This document shows positions 50,611 through 59,539 of a stretch of 64,000 nt of DNA, piece by piece. The notes under the pieces are model-generated. The model did not search any database. It worked only from the letters and a program-made list of their open reading frames with translations, and had not been told where the DNA came from. Position numbers and translations under genes: made by a program. The stretch's first letter is position 1. Each line of letters opens with the position of its first letter. Origin of the DNA: CAYTZH01 sp964442285 (lineage in GTDB: Bacteria > Myxococcota_A > UBA9160 > JAFDET01); NCBI GenBank assembly GCA_964442285.1, contig CAYTZH010000004.1, positions 118,621 through 182,620 of the forward strand, read 5' to 3'.

Positions 50611-52083
50611 GTGACGAGATCGACGCTTGGATCCGGAGCCCCCCGCCGGGCTCTCACGCTCGGGGCAGCGCTCCTCCTCGCGCTGGCGATGCGCGCGACC
50701 CCCGCCGCCGCCCAGTGCACGCATCAGCTCTGGCCCCAGGACGAGGCCGCGGGCGGCGGCATCAAGCTGGTGCTCGTGGGGAGCACCGCGTTCGAGGACC
50801 CGGGCGGGTGGAACCTGGAGGTCTGTTTTGCCGCCCTCAACCAGAGCGCCGGGGCCCTGAGCGTCCAGATCGACCTCACCGCCACCGACGACTCCGACAC
50901 CAGCCTCGACTTCCCGGTGCACGCGGCCCGCGCGGAGCGCCTGATCCCGGGCCTGGCCCTGACCCCGCTCACGTGCAGCACCCTCGGCAGCAGCCAGGCC
51001 CGCATGGCGACCGCCAGCCTGCCGGCCGGCGCCGTGTCCGACAAATGCTGCTTCGACTTCGGCTCGGTGGCGCCCAACACCTGCGCCGACCTGCCCGGCG
51101 TGCCCGACATCGTCAGCCTGGGCGGATTCTCGTTCCCCGTCTCCGACACGGCCCACGTGGAGATCCTGGCGGGGGGCAGCTCGGTCTTCGACGAGCCCAT
51201 CGACCTGAATCCCGCCATGCTCGGGATCTCGGGTCCGTCCTGCGGGCTGCTCGGCCCGGAGCTCCTCGGGCTGGTGGCGCTGGCGTCCCTCGGGTCGCGG
51301 CTCCGGCGGCGGGCGCGGCGCGCCCGAGCCGGCGTTCTGGTCGTCGCGACCGCGACCCTGCTTCCCGCAGCTGCAGCCCAGGCCCAGACGCCCGTCACCT
51401 TCACGGTCCAGAACGGGACGACCCTCACCGGCACCCTCGATGCCATCGGCAGCGCCAGCCAGCCGGTGACGGTGATCGGCACCCTGCAGGCCAACCTCGG
51501 CATCCTCGGCGAGCAGGTGACCTCGTTCGATCCCACCGGCGGCACCCTCACCTTCCAGCCCGCCGGCATGTGGTCCGTGGTCTTCGGTCCCGGCCAGACC
51601 CCGGCCGGCAACGACATCGTGGGCGTGAACCTCACGGCCACGGACATCGACGCGGTGCCGGGCGGGGCCGAGCGCCCGGCCACGGACGCCGGCGGCAACA
51701 CCTCCGAGGCGACCCTGGCCGGCTTCGAGCTCACCGTGGGCGGCGGGAGCTACGCCGCCGCCGGCACGGCCCTGGACCAGACCGTCTCGACCGTGGTCGA
51801 TTTCGCCGTCACCCCGATCACCCTGGTGGCCGGCTCGGGCACGGCCCGGTTCGAGGTCAAGGGGGGCACCACCGTGGAGCTCACGCTGCCGGTGGAGTTC
51901 GCCATGCTCCCGATCGCGGAGCCCCTGCCCATGCCCCTGCGGTTCGCGGGCGAGATGATCCTCACGGCGCCGCTGCCGCCGCCCGCGCCCACCCCGGTTC
52001 CCGGGCCGGGCCCGTCCGGGCTGGGCCTCGTCGCGCTCCTGCTCGCCGGCGCCGGCCTCGCCCTCGCCCTGAGGCGCCGCTGA
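50611..52083 (+). CDS. Secreted protein with two CTERM-like anchors (two surface proteins in one frame)
   Basis: 490 residues from GTG 50611. A signal peptide to about residue 35 (PAAAQ) is followed by a Cys-rich beta domain (36-205). At 207-240 comes a hydrophobic helix and Arg cluster, 'PELLGLVALASLGSRLRRRARRARAG', the usual end of a PEP-CTERM or MYXO-CTERM protein. The chain does not stop there. 'VLVVATATLLPAAAAQA' (242-258) looks like a second signal peptide, followed by another beta domain and a second terminal anchor 'GLGLVALLLAGAGLALALRRR'. It reads as two sorted surface proteins fused head to tail. A cohesin-like partner for the dockerin proteases is possible but not shown. Confidence 0.75.
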   Translation: MTRSTLGSGAPRRALTLGAALLLALAMRATPAAAQCTHQLWPQDEAAGGGIKLVLVGSTAFEDPGGWNLEVCFAALNQSAGALSVQIDLTATDDSDTSLDFPVHAARAERLIPGLALTPLTCSTLGSSQARMATASLPAGAVSDKCCFDFGSVAPNTCADLPGVPDIVSLGGFSFPVSDTAHVEILAGGSSVFDEPIDLNPAMLGISGPSCGLLGPELLGLVALASLGSRLRRRARRARAGVLVVATATLLPAAAAQAQTPVTFTVQNGTTLTGTLDAIGSASQPVTVIGTLQANLGILGEQVTSFDPTGGTLTFQPAGMWSVVFGPGQTPAGNDIVGVNLTATDIDAVPGGAERPATDAGGNTSEATLAGFELTVGGGSYAAAGTALDQTVSTVVDFAVTPITLVAGSGTARFEVKGGTTVELTLPVEFAMLPIAEPLPMPLRFAGEMILTAPLPPPAPTPVPGPGPSGLGLVALLLAGAGLALALRRR

Positions 52084-52106
52084 CCGATCCGCGTTAACGG
52101 TCTTGG

Positions 52107-55100
52107 GTGCGCTACCGCTTCGGCGAGTACGAGGCCGACGCCGATCGCTTCGAGCTGCGCCGCGCCGGGGAGCGGGTGCCCCTGGAGCCCACGCCCCTGC
52201 GGCTCCTGCTCTACCTGCTCGAGCGCCATCCCTCCGCGCCGAGCAAGGAGGAGCTGCTCGATGCCGTCTGGCCCGACGCGGTCGTCGGCGACGCCGTCCT
52301 GACCCGCGCCGCCCGCGCCATCCGGACCGCGCTCGGCGAGCAGGCGGGCGACGCCGGCATCCTGCAGACCGTGCGGGGGCGGGGCTTCCGGATCGGCGTC
52401 GCCGTGGAGGCCCTGGGCAGCCCGGCCGCGGGCGCGCCGGCGCAGCCCGCCGCGAGCCCGCCCCCGACCGCGGCCCCGGCCCCGGGGCCGGGCCAGAACC
52501 GTCCCTTCGTCGGACGCACCCGGGAGCTCGAGCAGGGCCTCGCCGCCCTGGCCGGTGCGCGCGCCGGCAGCCTGCACGCCTTCGCCCTGCTGGGCGAGCC
52601 CGGGATCGGCAAGACCCGCACGGCCGAGGAGCTCGCCGCGGTGGCGACCCGCGACGGCGCCTGCGTGCTCTGGGGCCGCGGGCGCGAAGGGGGCGGCGCC
52701 CCGCCCTTCTGGCCCTGGATCCAGCTCCTGCGCGAGTACGCCGCGGCCTGCGATCCCCAGACCCTGCGCCGCGAGCTCGGCCGGGGCGCGGCGGACGTGG
52801 CGACCCTAGTCCCCGACGTGGTGGGCGCGCTGGGGGACCTGCCCGAGCCCGCTCCCCTCGAGCCCCAGGAGGCCCGCTTCCGACTCTTCGACAGCGTGGC
52901 GGCGACCCTGCGCAGCGCCGCCCGCCGCCAGGCCCTCGTCCTCGTCGTCGACGATCTGCACTGGGCCGACGAGGCCTCGCTGCTGCTGCTCGACTTCGCC
53001 CTGGGCGAGCTGCGCCGCTCACCGGTGCTGCTGGTCGCCACCCTGCGCGACACCGAGGCCCGCAGCGAGGCCCTCGACCGGGTGCTCACGACCCTCGCCC
53101 GGGTCTCGGGCGCGGCGGGGCTGGTGGAGCTGCGCGGGCTGGACCGCGAGGCCGTGGAGGCTCTCGCCGCGTCGGAGCTGCGCGAGGACGCCCCGCCCGA
53201 GCTGGTGGACGCGCTGCTCGACCGCACCGAGGGCAATCCCTTCTTCGCCCGCGAGATCCTGCAGCTCGTGTCCCGCAGCGACGAGGTCCCGCCGGCCTTG
53301 CCCGAGGTGCTCCCGCTCGGCGTCGAGCAGGTGGTGCGCTCGCGCCTGGCGGAGCTGCCGCAGACCACCGTCGCGCTGCTGCAGGTGGCCGCGGTGATCG
53401 GGCGCGAGTTCCCGGTCCCGCTCCTGGCCCGGGCCACCGCGGAGGCCCCGGACGCGGTGCTGAAGCGGCTGGAGCCGGCCGAGACGGCCCGGCTCGTGGA
53501 GCCGGCCGGCGCGGGCCTCGGGAGCCTGCGCTTCCGCCACGCCCTGATCCACGAGGCCCTGCTGGCGCTGCCCCCGTCCGCCGAGCGGGCGCGCATCCAC
53601 CGCGACCTGGCCGACGCCCTCGAGGCGGCGGATCCCGCGGGCGACCTGGGGGGCCTGGCGGCGCACCTGCTCGCGGCGCTGCCGCTGGTCGACACGGGCC
53701 GCGCGGTGGACGTGGTGGTGCGGGCGGCCCACCGGGCCCGCGACGGCCTCGCCTTCGAGGAGGCCATCCACCTGTGCGAGGCCGGGCTGGCGGCGCTCGA
53801 TGCGGGCGCACCGGACGACGGACGCCGCCGCTGCGCCCTGCTCGAGGAGCTGGCCGACGCGCGCTTCCGCGTGGGCGAGCGCGAGGCCTCGGTCCGGACC
53901 CTGCGGACGCTGGTGGGCACGGCCCGCGCCTCGGGCCAGCCCGACCGCCTCGGGCGCGCCGCCGCCACTCTCTCGCTGAACCAGTTCTTCACGGCCGACG
54001 CCCACGACGAGCTGGCCCGGCTGGTGGAGGAGGCCCTCGCCGCGCTGCCCGCCGACGACACACCGCTGCGGGTGCGCCTGCTCGCGGGCCTGGCACGGCA
54101 GCTGCGCTGGCGAGGCGACCACGCGCGCCGGCTCCGCCTCCTGGACGAGGCCGTCGCCATGGCCCGCCGACTCGACGACGCCCCGAGCCTGCTCGAGGCC
54201 CTGGTGACCGCCCTCGCCGCCATCGACCCCCTGGACGATGCGCGCCGGAACGCCCTGGCCGCGGAGGTGCAGACCCGGGCGCGCACCGCCCGGCTGCCGA
54301 GCTACGAGGCCGACGCCTGCTGGTTTCGCCTGCAGCACGCCATCGAGCGGGCCGACCCGGAGAGCGTCAACCTCGAGAGCGCGACCCTCGCGAGCCTGGC
54401 CGAGGAGCTGCGCCATCCCCACTTCCGGGCCTTCGCCGCCTCGGCCCGCGCCATCCGCGCCCTCTGGCGCGGCGAGGTGGAGGAGGCCGAGCGCGGCATC
54501 GCGCGGGCGTTCGAGGCCGGGCGGCGATCGGAGCCGGAGTTCGCGGAGCAGGCCCGCGCGGCCCAGTCGCTCCAGCTCCTCCGCCTGCGCGGCCAGCAGG
54601 CGGCGGTCGAGCCCGCCATCCGCGCCGGCGCCGCCCGCTATCCGATGATCGCCAGCTACCGCTGCGCCCTCGCCCTGGCCGCCGCCCAGGCCGGACGACA
54701 CGGAGAGGCGTCGGCCCTGGTCGCGGAGCTGCTCGGAGACGGTCCGGGCGGGGGACTCGAGCCGGGCGATCCGAACCTGCCCCTGAACCTCTCCCTGCTG
54801 ACCGAGTCGGTGGCGCTGCTGGACGATCGCGCCGCGGCCGCGCGCCTTGCCGCGGCCCTCGAGCCCCATCGGGGTCGCTATCTCCACGTCCCCCATCTGC
54901 TGGCCCTCGGGGCCGGCTGCCACTACCTGGGCGTGCTCACCCGGGTACGCGGCGAGCCGCGCGCCGCGCGGGAGGCCCTGGACGAGGCGCTGGCCGCCGA
55001 GCTGCGCATGGGCGCGCGGCCCCAGGTGGTGCTCACGCGGCTCGAGCTGGCCCGGGCCTGGCGCAGCGAAGGCGACGCCGACGCCGCCGCGCGTGCCCTC

Positions 55101-55184
55101 GCGGAGGCCCACAGCGACGCCGAGGCCCTGGGCCTGGCGGGCCCGCAGCAGGCCGTGGAGCGCGCCGCCGCCGAGCTGGGCTGA
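52107..55184 (+). CDS. Winged-helix (OmpR/CadC-type) regulator with AAA ATPase and helical repeats
   Basis: 1025 residues from GTG 52107. Residues 1-98 are a Trans_reg_C winged helix ('PLRLLLYLLERHPSAPSKEELLDAVWPDAVV', 'ILQTVRGRGFRIGV'). After a Pro/Ala linker an AAA-16 type ATPase begins 'NRPFVGRTRELEQ', with Walker A 'GEPGIGKT' (163-170) and Walker B 'VDDLHWAD' (281-288). Residues 550-1020 are TPR-like helical repeats. This architecture, like LAL/MalT-type regulators but with an N-terminal DNA-binding domain, senses signals through the ATPase and repeats. It starts 23 bases after the CTERM gene and may control the protease genes. Cytosolic. Confidence 0.88.
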   Translation: MRYRFGEYEADADRFELRRAGERVPLEPTPLRLLLYLLERHPSAPSKEELLDAVWPDAVVGDAVLTRAARAIRTALGEQAGDAGILQTVRGRGFRIGVAVEALGSPAAGAPAQPAASPPPTAAPAPGPGQNRPFVGRTRELEQGLAALAGARAGSLHAFALLGEPGIGKTRTAEELAAVATRDGACVLWGRGREGGGAPPFWPWIQLLREYAAACDPQTLRRELGRGAADVATLVPDVVGALGDLPEPAPLEPQEARFRLFDSVAATLRSAARRQALVLVVDDLHWADEASLLLLDFALGELRRSPVLLVATLRDTEARSEALDRVLTTLARVSGAAGLVELRGLDREAVEALAASELREDAPPELVDALLDRTEGNPFFAREILQLVSRSDEVPPALPEVLPLGVEQVVRSRLAELPQTTVALLQVAAVIGREFPVPLLARATAEAPDAVLKRLEPAETARLVEPAGAGLGSLRFRHALIHEALLALPPSAERARIHRDLADALEAADPAGDLGGLAAHLLAALPLVDTGRAVDVVVRAAHRARDGLAFEEAIHLCEAGLAALDAGAPDDGRRRCALLEELADARFRVGEREASVRTLRTLVGTARASGQPDRLGRAAATLSLNQFFTADAHDELARLVEEALAALPADDTPLRVRLLAGLARQLRWRGDHARRLRLLDEAVAMARRLDDAPSLLEALVTALAAIDPLDDARRNALAAEVQTRARTARLPSYEADACWFRLQHAIERADPESVNLESATLASLAEELRHPHFRAFAASARAIRALWRGEVEEAERGIARAFEAGRRSEPEFAEQARAAQSLQLLRLRGQQAAVEPAIRAGAARYPMIASYRCALALAAAQAGRHGEASALVAELLGDGPGGGLEPGDPNLPLNLSLLTESVALLDDRAAAARLAAALEPHRGRYLHVPHLLALGAGCHYLGVLTRVRGEPRAAREALDEALAAELRMGARPQVVLTRLELARAWRSEGDADAAARALAEAHSDAEALGLAGPQQAVERAAAELG

Positions 55185-55190
55185 GACCCG

Positions 55191-55210
55191 GCCGGGGGCC
55201 GGCCCCCGGC
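55191..55210. terminator. Perfect inverted repeat between convergent genes
   Basis: GCCGGGGGCC joined to GGCCCCCGGC, a perfect 20-base palindrome between the regulator stop (55184) and the MAPEG stop (55211). Likely a bidirectional transcription end. Confidence 0.55.
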
Positions 55211-55615
55211 TCAGGTGATCAGCCGGATCACCCAGCTCCCGGTGATCAGCAGCTGGACCACGAACAGGCCGGCCCGCGCCATCACGAAGGGCACCGAGGT
55301 GGAGATCAGGTGCACCGCCGACTGGGCCACCCGGGCGAAGAGCACCAGCATGGCGAGGCCGTCGGTCACCTCGCCCTTCCCCGCCACCGCCGCCGAGAGC
55401 ACCACGGCGCCGAAGATCGGCAGGAACTCCAGACAGTTCAGGTGGGCGCGGGTGAGCCGCTGCCCGAAGTCGTCCACGTCCGAGCCGTCGGCCGCGAAGC
55501 TGTTCAGCGCCTTGCCGGTCCGCTGGCCGTAGACGCCGCGATAGCCGGCGAGGACCACCACGAGCAGGATGGTCCAGCCGGCGACGCCGCACAGGGCGAT
55601 GAGGGAAGGGGTCAT
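55211..55615 (-). CDS. MAPEG-family membrane protein
   Basis: 134 residues from ATG 55615. Four membrane segments. The MAPEG hallmark helix 'RLTRAHLNCLEFLPIFGAVVLSAAVAG' (RAHxNxxE) is at about residues 53-79, followed by 'RVAQSAVHLIS'. MAPEG proteins include glutathione transferases and leukotriene C4 synthase; bacterial roles are largely unknown. Small single-gene unit ending in the palindromic hairpin. Confidence 0.88.
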   Translation of the reverse strand: MTPSLIALCGVAGWTILLVVVLAGYRGVYGQRTGKALNSFAADGSDVDDFGQRLTRAHLNCLEFLPIFGAVVLSAAVAGKGEVTDGLAMLVLFARVAQSAVHLISTSVPFVMARAGLFVVQLLITGSWVIRLIT

Positions 55616-55723
55616 GGTGTGCCTCCTCGAGGCCCTGGATAGGTCCGACGCCGCGTGCGGTCAACGACACAGCCCCTGTGCGAGCTGGTTGACGCCGAGG
55701 CGTCCAGCCCGGACCATGGCGGC

Positions 55724-56515
55724 ATGAAGCGCTGGAAGGATCGCTGGGCCCTGGTCACCGGGGCCTCGAGCGGCATCGGGGAGGCCTTCGCCCGGCTCCT
55801 GGCCGAGCAGGGCGCCCATCTGGTGCTGGTGGCGCGGCGTCAGGACCGGCTCGAGGCCCTGTCCAAGGAGCTCGCCGCGGCCCACGGCGTCCAGACCCGG
55901 GTGGAGGCGCTCGACCTCGCCGCGCCGGGCGCCTGCGAGGCCCTCCACCGGCGCACCCGTGAGGCCGGACTCGAGATCGACCTGCTGGTGAACAACGCCG
56001 GCTTCGGGGTCTACGGACCGCACATGGAGATCCCGTGGGAGCGGGAGCAGCAGATGCTCCAGCTCGACATCGTGGCCTTGTCGGACCTCACCAAGCGCTA
56101 CGTCGCCGACATGCTGGCGCGCGACCGCGGCTGGGTGATCCAGGTCGCCTCCATCGGCGGCTACCAGCCGGCGCCGACCTACGCCGCCTACTCGGCGGCC
56201 AAGGCCTACGTGCTGAACCTCACCGAGGCCCTGAACTACGAGCTCCGGGGCACCGGGGTGAAGGTCTCGGCCCTCTCGCCCGGCGTCACCCGCACGGAGT
56301 TCTTCGAGGTCTCGGGCCAGGCGCCGAGCCTCTTCCAGCGCCTGACGGTGATGCCCGCGGAGCGGGTGGCGCAGGTCGGTCTGGACGCGGTGTGGAAGGG
56401 CCGACCCAGCGTGATCCCGGGCTTCGTCAACCGCTTCAACGCCTTCTTCCTGCGCTTCCTGCCGCGACGTCTCCAGGCCGCGATCGCCAGCGCGACCATG
56501 AACCTCGGCCAGTAG
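55724..56515 (+). CDS. SDR-family oxidoreductase (DltE/DHRS7-like)
   Basis: 263 residues from ATG 55724; an upstream in-frame start gives 23 more residues of unlikely sequence. 'WALVTGASSGIGEAFARLLAEQGAHLVLVARRQDRLEAL' (NADP-favouring Arg-Arg), 'LLVNNAGFGVYGPHMEIPW', catalytic Ser in 'QVASIGGYQPAPTYAAYSAAKAYVL', and a C-terminal 'PRRLQAAIASATM'. The C-terminal tail 'RFNAFFLRFLPRR' is basic and hydrophobic, suggesting membrane contact. These enzymes often act on acyl chains or steroids. Upstream of the acyl-CoA dehydrogenase pair, 94 bases away. Confidence 0.9.
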   Translation: MKRWKDRWALVTGASSGIGEAFARLLAEQGAHLVLVARRQDRLEALSKELAAAHGVQTRVEALDLAAPGACEALHRRTREAGLEIDLLVNNAGFGVYGPHMEIPWEREQQMLQLDIVALSDLTKRYVADMLARDRGWVIQVASIGGYQPAPTYAAYSAAKAYVLNLTEALNYELRGTGVKVSALSPGVTRTEFFEVSGQAPSLFQRLTVMPAERVAQVGLDAVWKGRPSVIPGFVNRFNAFFLRFLPRRLQAAIASATMNLGQ

Positions 56516-56609
56516 AAAGCGGACTCCTGGTCACTTCTCGGCTTGGTCAGCCGCGCGCGCAGCGGGTAGATTCCGCGACGCGTACTCGACCCGCCGAGGA
56601 GAACCCAAC

Positions 56610-57797
56610 ATGGACATGGACTTCACCGCCGAGCAGCTGGCCTTCCAGCAGGAGGTCCGCGACTGGATCCAGGGCGCCATGCCGAAGGAGATGGCCCGCA
56701 AGGCCGCCGCCGGCGCCAGCTTCACCCACGAAGAGCAGATGGACTGGCATCGCATCCTCTTCGAGAAGGGCTGGATCGCGCCGAACTGGCCGAAGGAGGT
56801 CGGCGGCACCGGCTGGGACGTGGCCCAGCGCTTCCTCTTCAACGAGGAGATCGTGCGGGCCAACGCGCCCCAGCTCTCGCCCTTCGGGCTCTCCATGGTG
56901 GGCCCGCTCCTGATCCAGTTCGGCAGCGACGCGCAGAAGCAGCGCTTCCTGCCGAAGATCCTCTCGGGCGAGGAGATCTGGTGCCAGGGCTACTCGGAGC
57001 CGAACGCCGGCTCCGACCTGGCGAGCCTCCAGCTCCGGGCCGACAAGGACGGCGACGACTACGTCCTCAACGGCCAGAAGACCTGGACAACCTACGCCCA
57101 GTACGCCGACTGGATCTTCGTGCTCGCCCGTACCGGGCACGACGGCAAGAAGCAGGAGGGCATCTCCTTCCTGCTGGCCGACGTGAAGAACACGCCGGGC
57201 ATCACCGTGAAGCCCTTCATGACCACCGGCGGCGACTACGCCTTCTCGGAGACATGGTTCAAGGACGCGCGGGTGCCCCAGAGCAACCGGGTGGGCCCCG
57301 AGGACGGCGGCTGGACCATGGCCAAGGCCCTGCTGGGCCACGAGCGCACCCTCATCGGCGGCGTCTCGGAGTCCGGCAAGTGGATCACCCAGGTGAAGCG
57401 CATCGCCCGGGACATGCCCGTGGGCGACGCCACCCTGCTGGACGACCCGGCCTTCCGGCGACGCATCGCGCGGCTGCAGATGCGTCACCGGGCGGTGACC
57501 ATGGCCAACCTGCGCACCCTCGCCGCCGCCCAGCTGGGTCGGGCCCCGGGTCCCGAGAGCTCGATCCTGAAGATCGTCGGCACCGAGTGCTACCAGGAGG
57601 CCACCGAGCTGGCGATGGACGCCCTGGGCCAGGCCGCCCAGGGCTGGATCGACTCGCCGGGGGAGGCCCTCCGGGAGCACGAGCGCGACATCGCCTCCCA
57701 GTTCAACTACCTGCGGGCGACGACGATCTACGGCGGGTCCAACGAGATCCAGAAGAACATCGTGTCCAAGCACATCCTGCGCCTGCCGAGCGCCTGA
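56610..57797 (+). CDS. Acyl-CoA dehydrogenase, first of a pair
   Basis: 395 residues from ATG 56610, with GAGGAGA upstream. FAD-binding acyl-CoA dehydrogenase: 'WCQGYSEPNAGSDLASLQLRADKDGDDYVLNGQKTWTTYAQYADWIFVLART' covers the N-terminal and beta domains. 'LLGHERTLIGG' and the C-terminal 'ATTIYGGSNEIQKNIVSKHIL' follow. At the MCAD-type catalytic Glu position this chain has Gly (YGGSN), so the base, if present, is elsewhere. Partnered with the next gene, 9 bases downstream. Paired ACADs of this kind form alpha2-beta2 enzymes in steroid side-chain catabolism in actinobacteria and others. Confidence 0.9.
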   Translation: MDMDFTAEQLAFQQEVRDWIQGAMPKEMARKAAAGASFTHEEQMDWHRILFEKGWIAPNWPKEVGGTGWDVAQRFLFNEEIVRANAPQLSPFGLSMVGPLLIQFGSDAQKQRFLPKILSGEEIWCQGYSEPNAGSDLASLQLRADKDGDDYVLNGQKTWTTYAQYADWIFVLARTGHDGKKQEGISFLLADVKNTPGITVKPFMTTGGDYAFSETWFKDARVPQSNRVGPEDGGWTMAKALLGHERTLIGGVSESGKWITQVKRIARDMPVGDATLLDDPAFRRRIARLQMRHRAVTMANLRTLAAAQLGRAPGPESSILKIVGTECYQEATELAMDALGQAAQGWIDSPGEALREHERDIASQFNYLRATTIYGGSNEIQKNIVSKHILRLPSA

Positions 57798-57806
57798 GGA
57801 GCGGTC

Positions 57807-58967
57807 ATGAACTTCGACCTCACCGAAGAGCAGCAGATCATCGTCGACTCCGTCGCCAAGTTCGTGGAGAAGGAGTCGCCCGTGGAGCGTTTCCGGAAGC
57901 TCCGGGAGACCGAGCGGGGCTGGGACACGGGCATCTGGAAGCGCATGGGCGAGAACGGCTGGCTCGGCGTCTGCTTCCCCGAGGAGCACGGCGGCTTCGG
58001 CGGGCGCTTCGTCGACGCGGCCCTGATCCTGGAGCAGCTCGGCCGCGGCCTCGTGCCGGAGCCCTACATCCCGTCGGTCATCCTGGCGGGCGGGCTGCTC
58101 TCCCGCCTCGGCAGCGAGGCCCAGCGCGAGGCCTTCCTCTCCCCGATGCTCGAGGGCGAGCGCTCCCTGGCCCTGGCCTACGCCGAGCGCCAGAGCCGCT
58201 ACGACCTGGCCGACTGCCGCACCCGAGCCGAGAAGGCGGGCGACGGCTGGCGGATCCAGGGCGAGAAGGTCTGGGTGCTGAACGGGCACGCGGCCGACCA
58301 GCTGATCGTTGTGGCGCGCACCTCCGGCGATCCGACCGATGCGCGGGGGCTCTCGCTGTTCGTGGTGGACGCGGACGCCCCGGGTCTGTCGCGGGTGCGG
58401 GTGCCGGGCATGGACGGCCAGCGCACTGCCGTGCTGCGCCTGGACGGCGTCAGCGTCGGCGCCGACCGCCTGCTGGGCGACCTCGACGGGGGCCTCGAGC
58501 CCCTCGAGTGGGCCGTGGACCGGGGCGCGGCGGCCGCCTGCGCCGAGGGCCAGGGCGGGCTCCAGGAGCTCTTCGAGCGCACCGTCGCCTACCTGAAGGA
58601 GCGCAAGCAGTTCGACGTGCCCATCGGCTCGTTCCAGGCGCTGCAGCACCGGGCGGCGGACATGTTCGCGGAGGTGGAGCTGTGCCGGTCGACGATGATC
58701 CTCGCCGCCATCCAGGTGGACAGCGAGGACCCCGAGGAGCGCAAGGCCGAGGTCTCGGCGGCGAAGCTCCAGCTCACCGACGGCGGCTGGTACGTGCAGG
58801 AGAACGCCATCCAGCTCTTCGGCGGAATCGGCGTCACCGACGAGCAGGACGAGGGGCTCTTCTTCAAGCGGGTGCGGGTGCTGCAGGGCCTGTTCGGCGA
58901 CGCGGACCACCACGTGGACCGCTTCCAGTCCCAGTACCGCTTCGACGCGGAGACGCGCCGGGGCTAG
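57807..58967 (+). CDS. Acyl-CoA dehydrogenase, second of a pair
   Basis: 386 residues from ATG 57807. A shorter, more diverged ACAD: 'FDLTEEQQIIVDSVAKFVEKESPVERFRKLRE' opening, 'GYVEPG'-type FAD loop replaced by 'LALAYAERQSRYDLAD', 'WRIQGEKVWVLNGHAADQLIVVART', and C-terminal 'NAIQLFGGIGVTDEQDEGLFFKRVRV'. The altered N-terminal substrate loop and FGGIG context are typical of the non-canonical subunit in heteromeric ACADs. Stop codon lies in the loop of a strong hairpin. Probably forms a heterotetramer with the preceding gene product. Confidence 0.9.
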   Translation: MNFDLTEEQQIIVDSVAKFVEKESPVERFRKLRETERGWDTGIWKRMGENGWLGVCFPEEHGGFGGRFVDAALILEQLGRGLVPEPYIPSVILAGGLLSRLGSEAQREAFLSPMLEGERSLALAYAERQSRYDLADCRTRAEKAGDGWRIQGEKVWVLNGHAADQLIVVARTSGDPTDARGLSLFVVDADAPGLSRVRVPGMDGQRTAVLRLDGVSVGADRLLGDLDGGLEPLEWAVDRGAAAACAEGQGGLQELFERTVAYLKERKQFDVPIGSFQALQHRAADMFAEVELCRSTMILAAIQVDSEDPEERKAEVSAAKLQLTDGGWYVQENAIQLFGGIGVTDEQDEGLFFKRVRVLQGLFGDADHHVDRFQSQYRFDAETRRG

Positions 58968-58978
58968 CGCCCCGGCGC
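58955..58978 (+). terminator. Hairpin containing the acyl-CoA dehydrogenase stop codon
   Basis: Perfect 10-bp stem GCGCCGGGGC / GCCCCGGCGC with loop TAGC; the TAG stop of the second dehydrogenase is in the loop. Ends the acyl-CoA unit and faces the convergent His-rich gene. Confidence 0.6.
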
Positions 58979-58993
58979 CTCCCCCTGCCTCGG

Positions 58994-59539
58994 CTACCAG
59001 CGCCGGGCGTAGCGGTCCCGGTGGTCACGCCGGTGCCTCCAGTCGCGGCGCAGGTCCGCGCGCGCGTACTGGAGCTCGCCGAGCAGACGCTCCACCCGCC
59101 GGAACGCCCGGCGTACGTCCCGGTCGCGCAGCAGGAAGCCGGCCTCGCGGTAGGCGCAGTCGTAGAAGTAGGCGAGCCGCGCCAGCTCGCGACCCAGCGC
59201 CACCCGGCCGTGGCGGTGGACGCGCCGCGCGAAGGCGTCGGTGGCGTGCTCCAGCTCGAGGATCGCACCCAGGGCCGAGCGGTTGCGACGGGCGTGGGGA
59301 CCACCCAGGTGGCGGGCCTCGCGCCAGAGCGCGTCGACCGACCGCTCCAGACGGTGGGCCAGGCGCCTCACCGAGCGGTCGTGCACGCGTCGGGCGTCGC
59401 GGTCGTGGCCCCGTCGATCGCGATGGTCGTAGCGGTCGTGGTCGTGGCGATGGCCGCGATCGTGGGCGGCCGCCGGCGCGACGGCCACGAGCGCGGACCC
59501 CAGGAACAGCAACCCGAGCGTCGCTCCGATCTTCCTCAT
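58994..59539 (-). CDS. Secreted His/Asp/Arg-rich protein
   Basis: 181 residues from ATG 59539. A signal peptide ('IGATLGLLFLGSALVAVAPAAA') is followed by 'HDRGHRHDHDRYDHRDRRGHDRDARRVHD', a His-Asp-Arg stretch likely to bind metal or polyanions. A helical part follows ('LGAILELEHATDAFARRVHRHG', 'ELARLAYFYDCAYREAGFLL') and a second 'RRDHRDRYARRW' tail. I do not recognise a family. It is probably periplasmic; the stop is 27 bases from the convergent dehydrogenase gene. Confidence 0.75.
   Translation of the reverse strand: MRKIGATLGLLFLGSALVAVAPAAAHDRGHRHDHDRYDHRDRRGHDRDARRVHDRSVRRLAHRLERSVDALWREARHLGGPHARRNRSALGAILELEHATDAFARRVHRHGRVALGRELARLAYFYDCAYREAGFLLRDRDVRRAFRRVERLLGELQYARADLRRDWRHRRDHRDRYARRW

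Noticed and set aside
45163..53022. Very long open frame on the minus strand opposite the two proteases and the CTERM gene
   Set aside because: Composition-driven antisense frame in GC-rich DNA. The plus strand here has recognisable domains, signal peptides and catalytic motifs; the minus translation has none.
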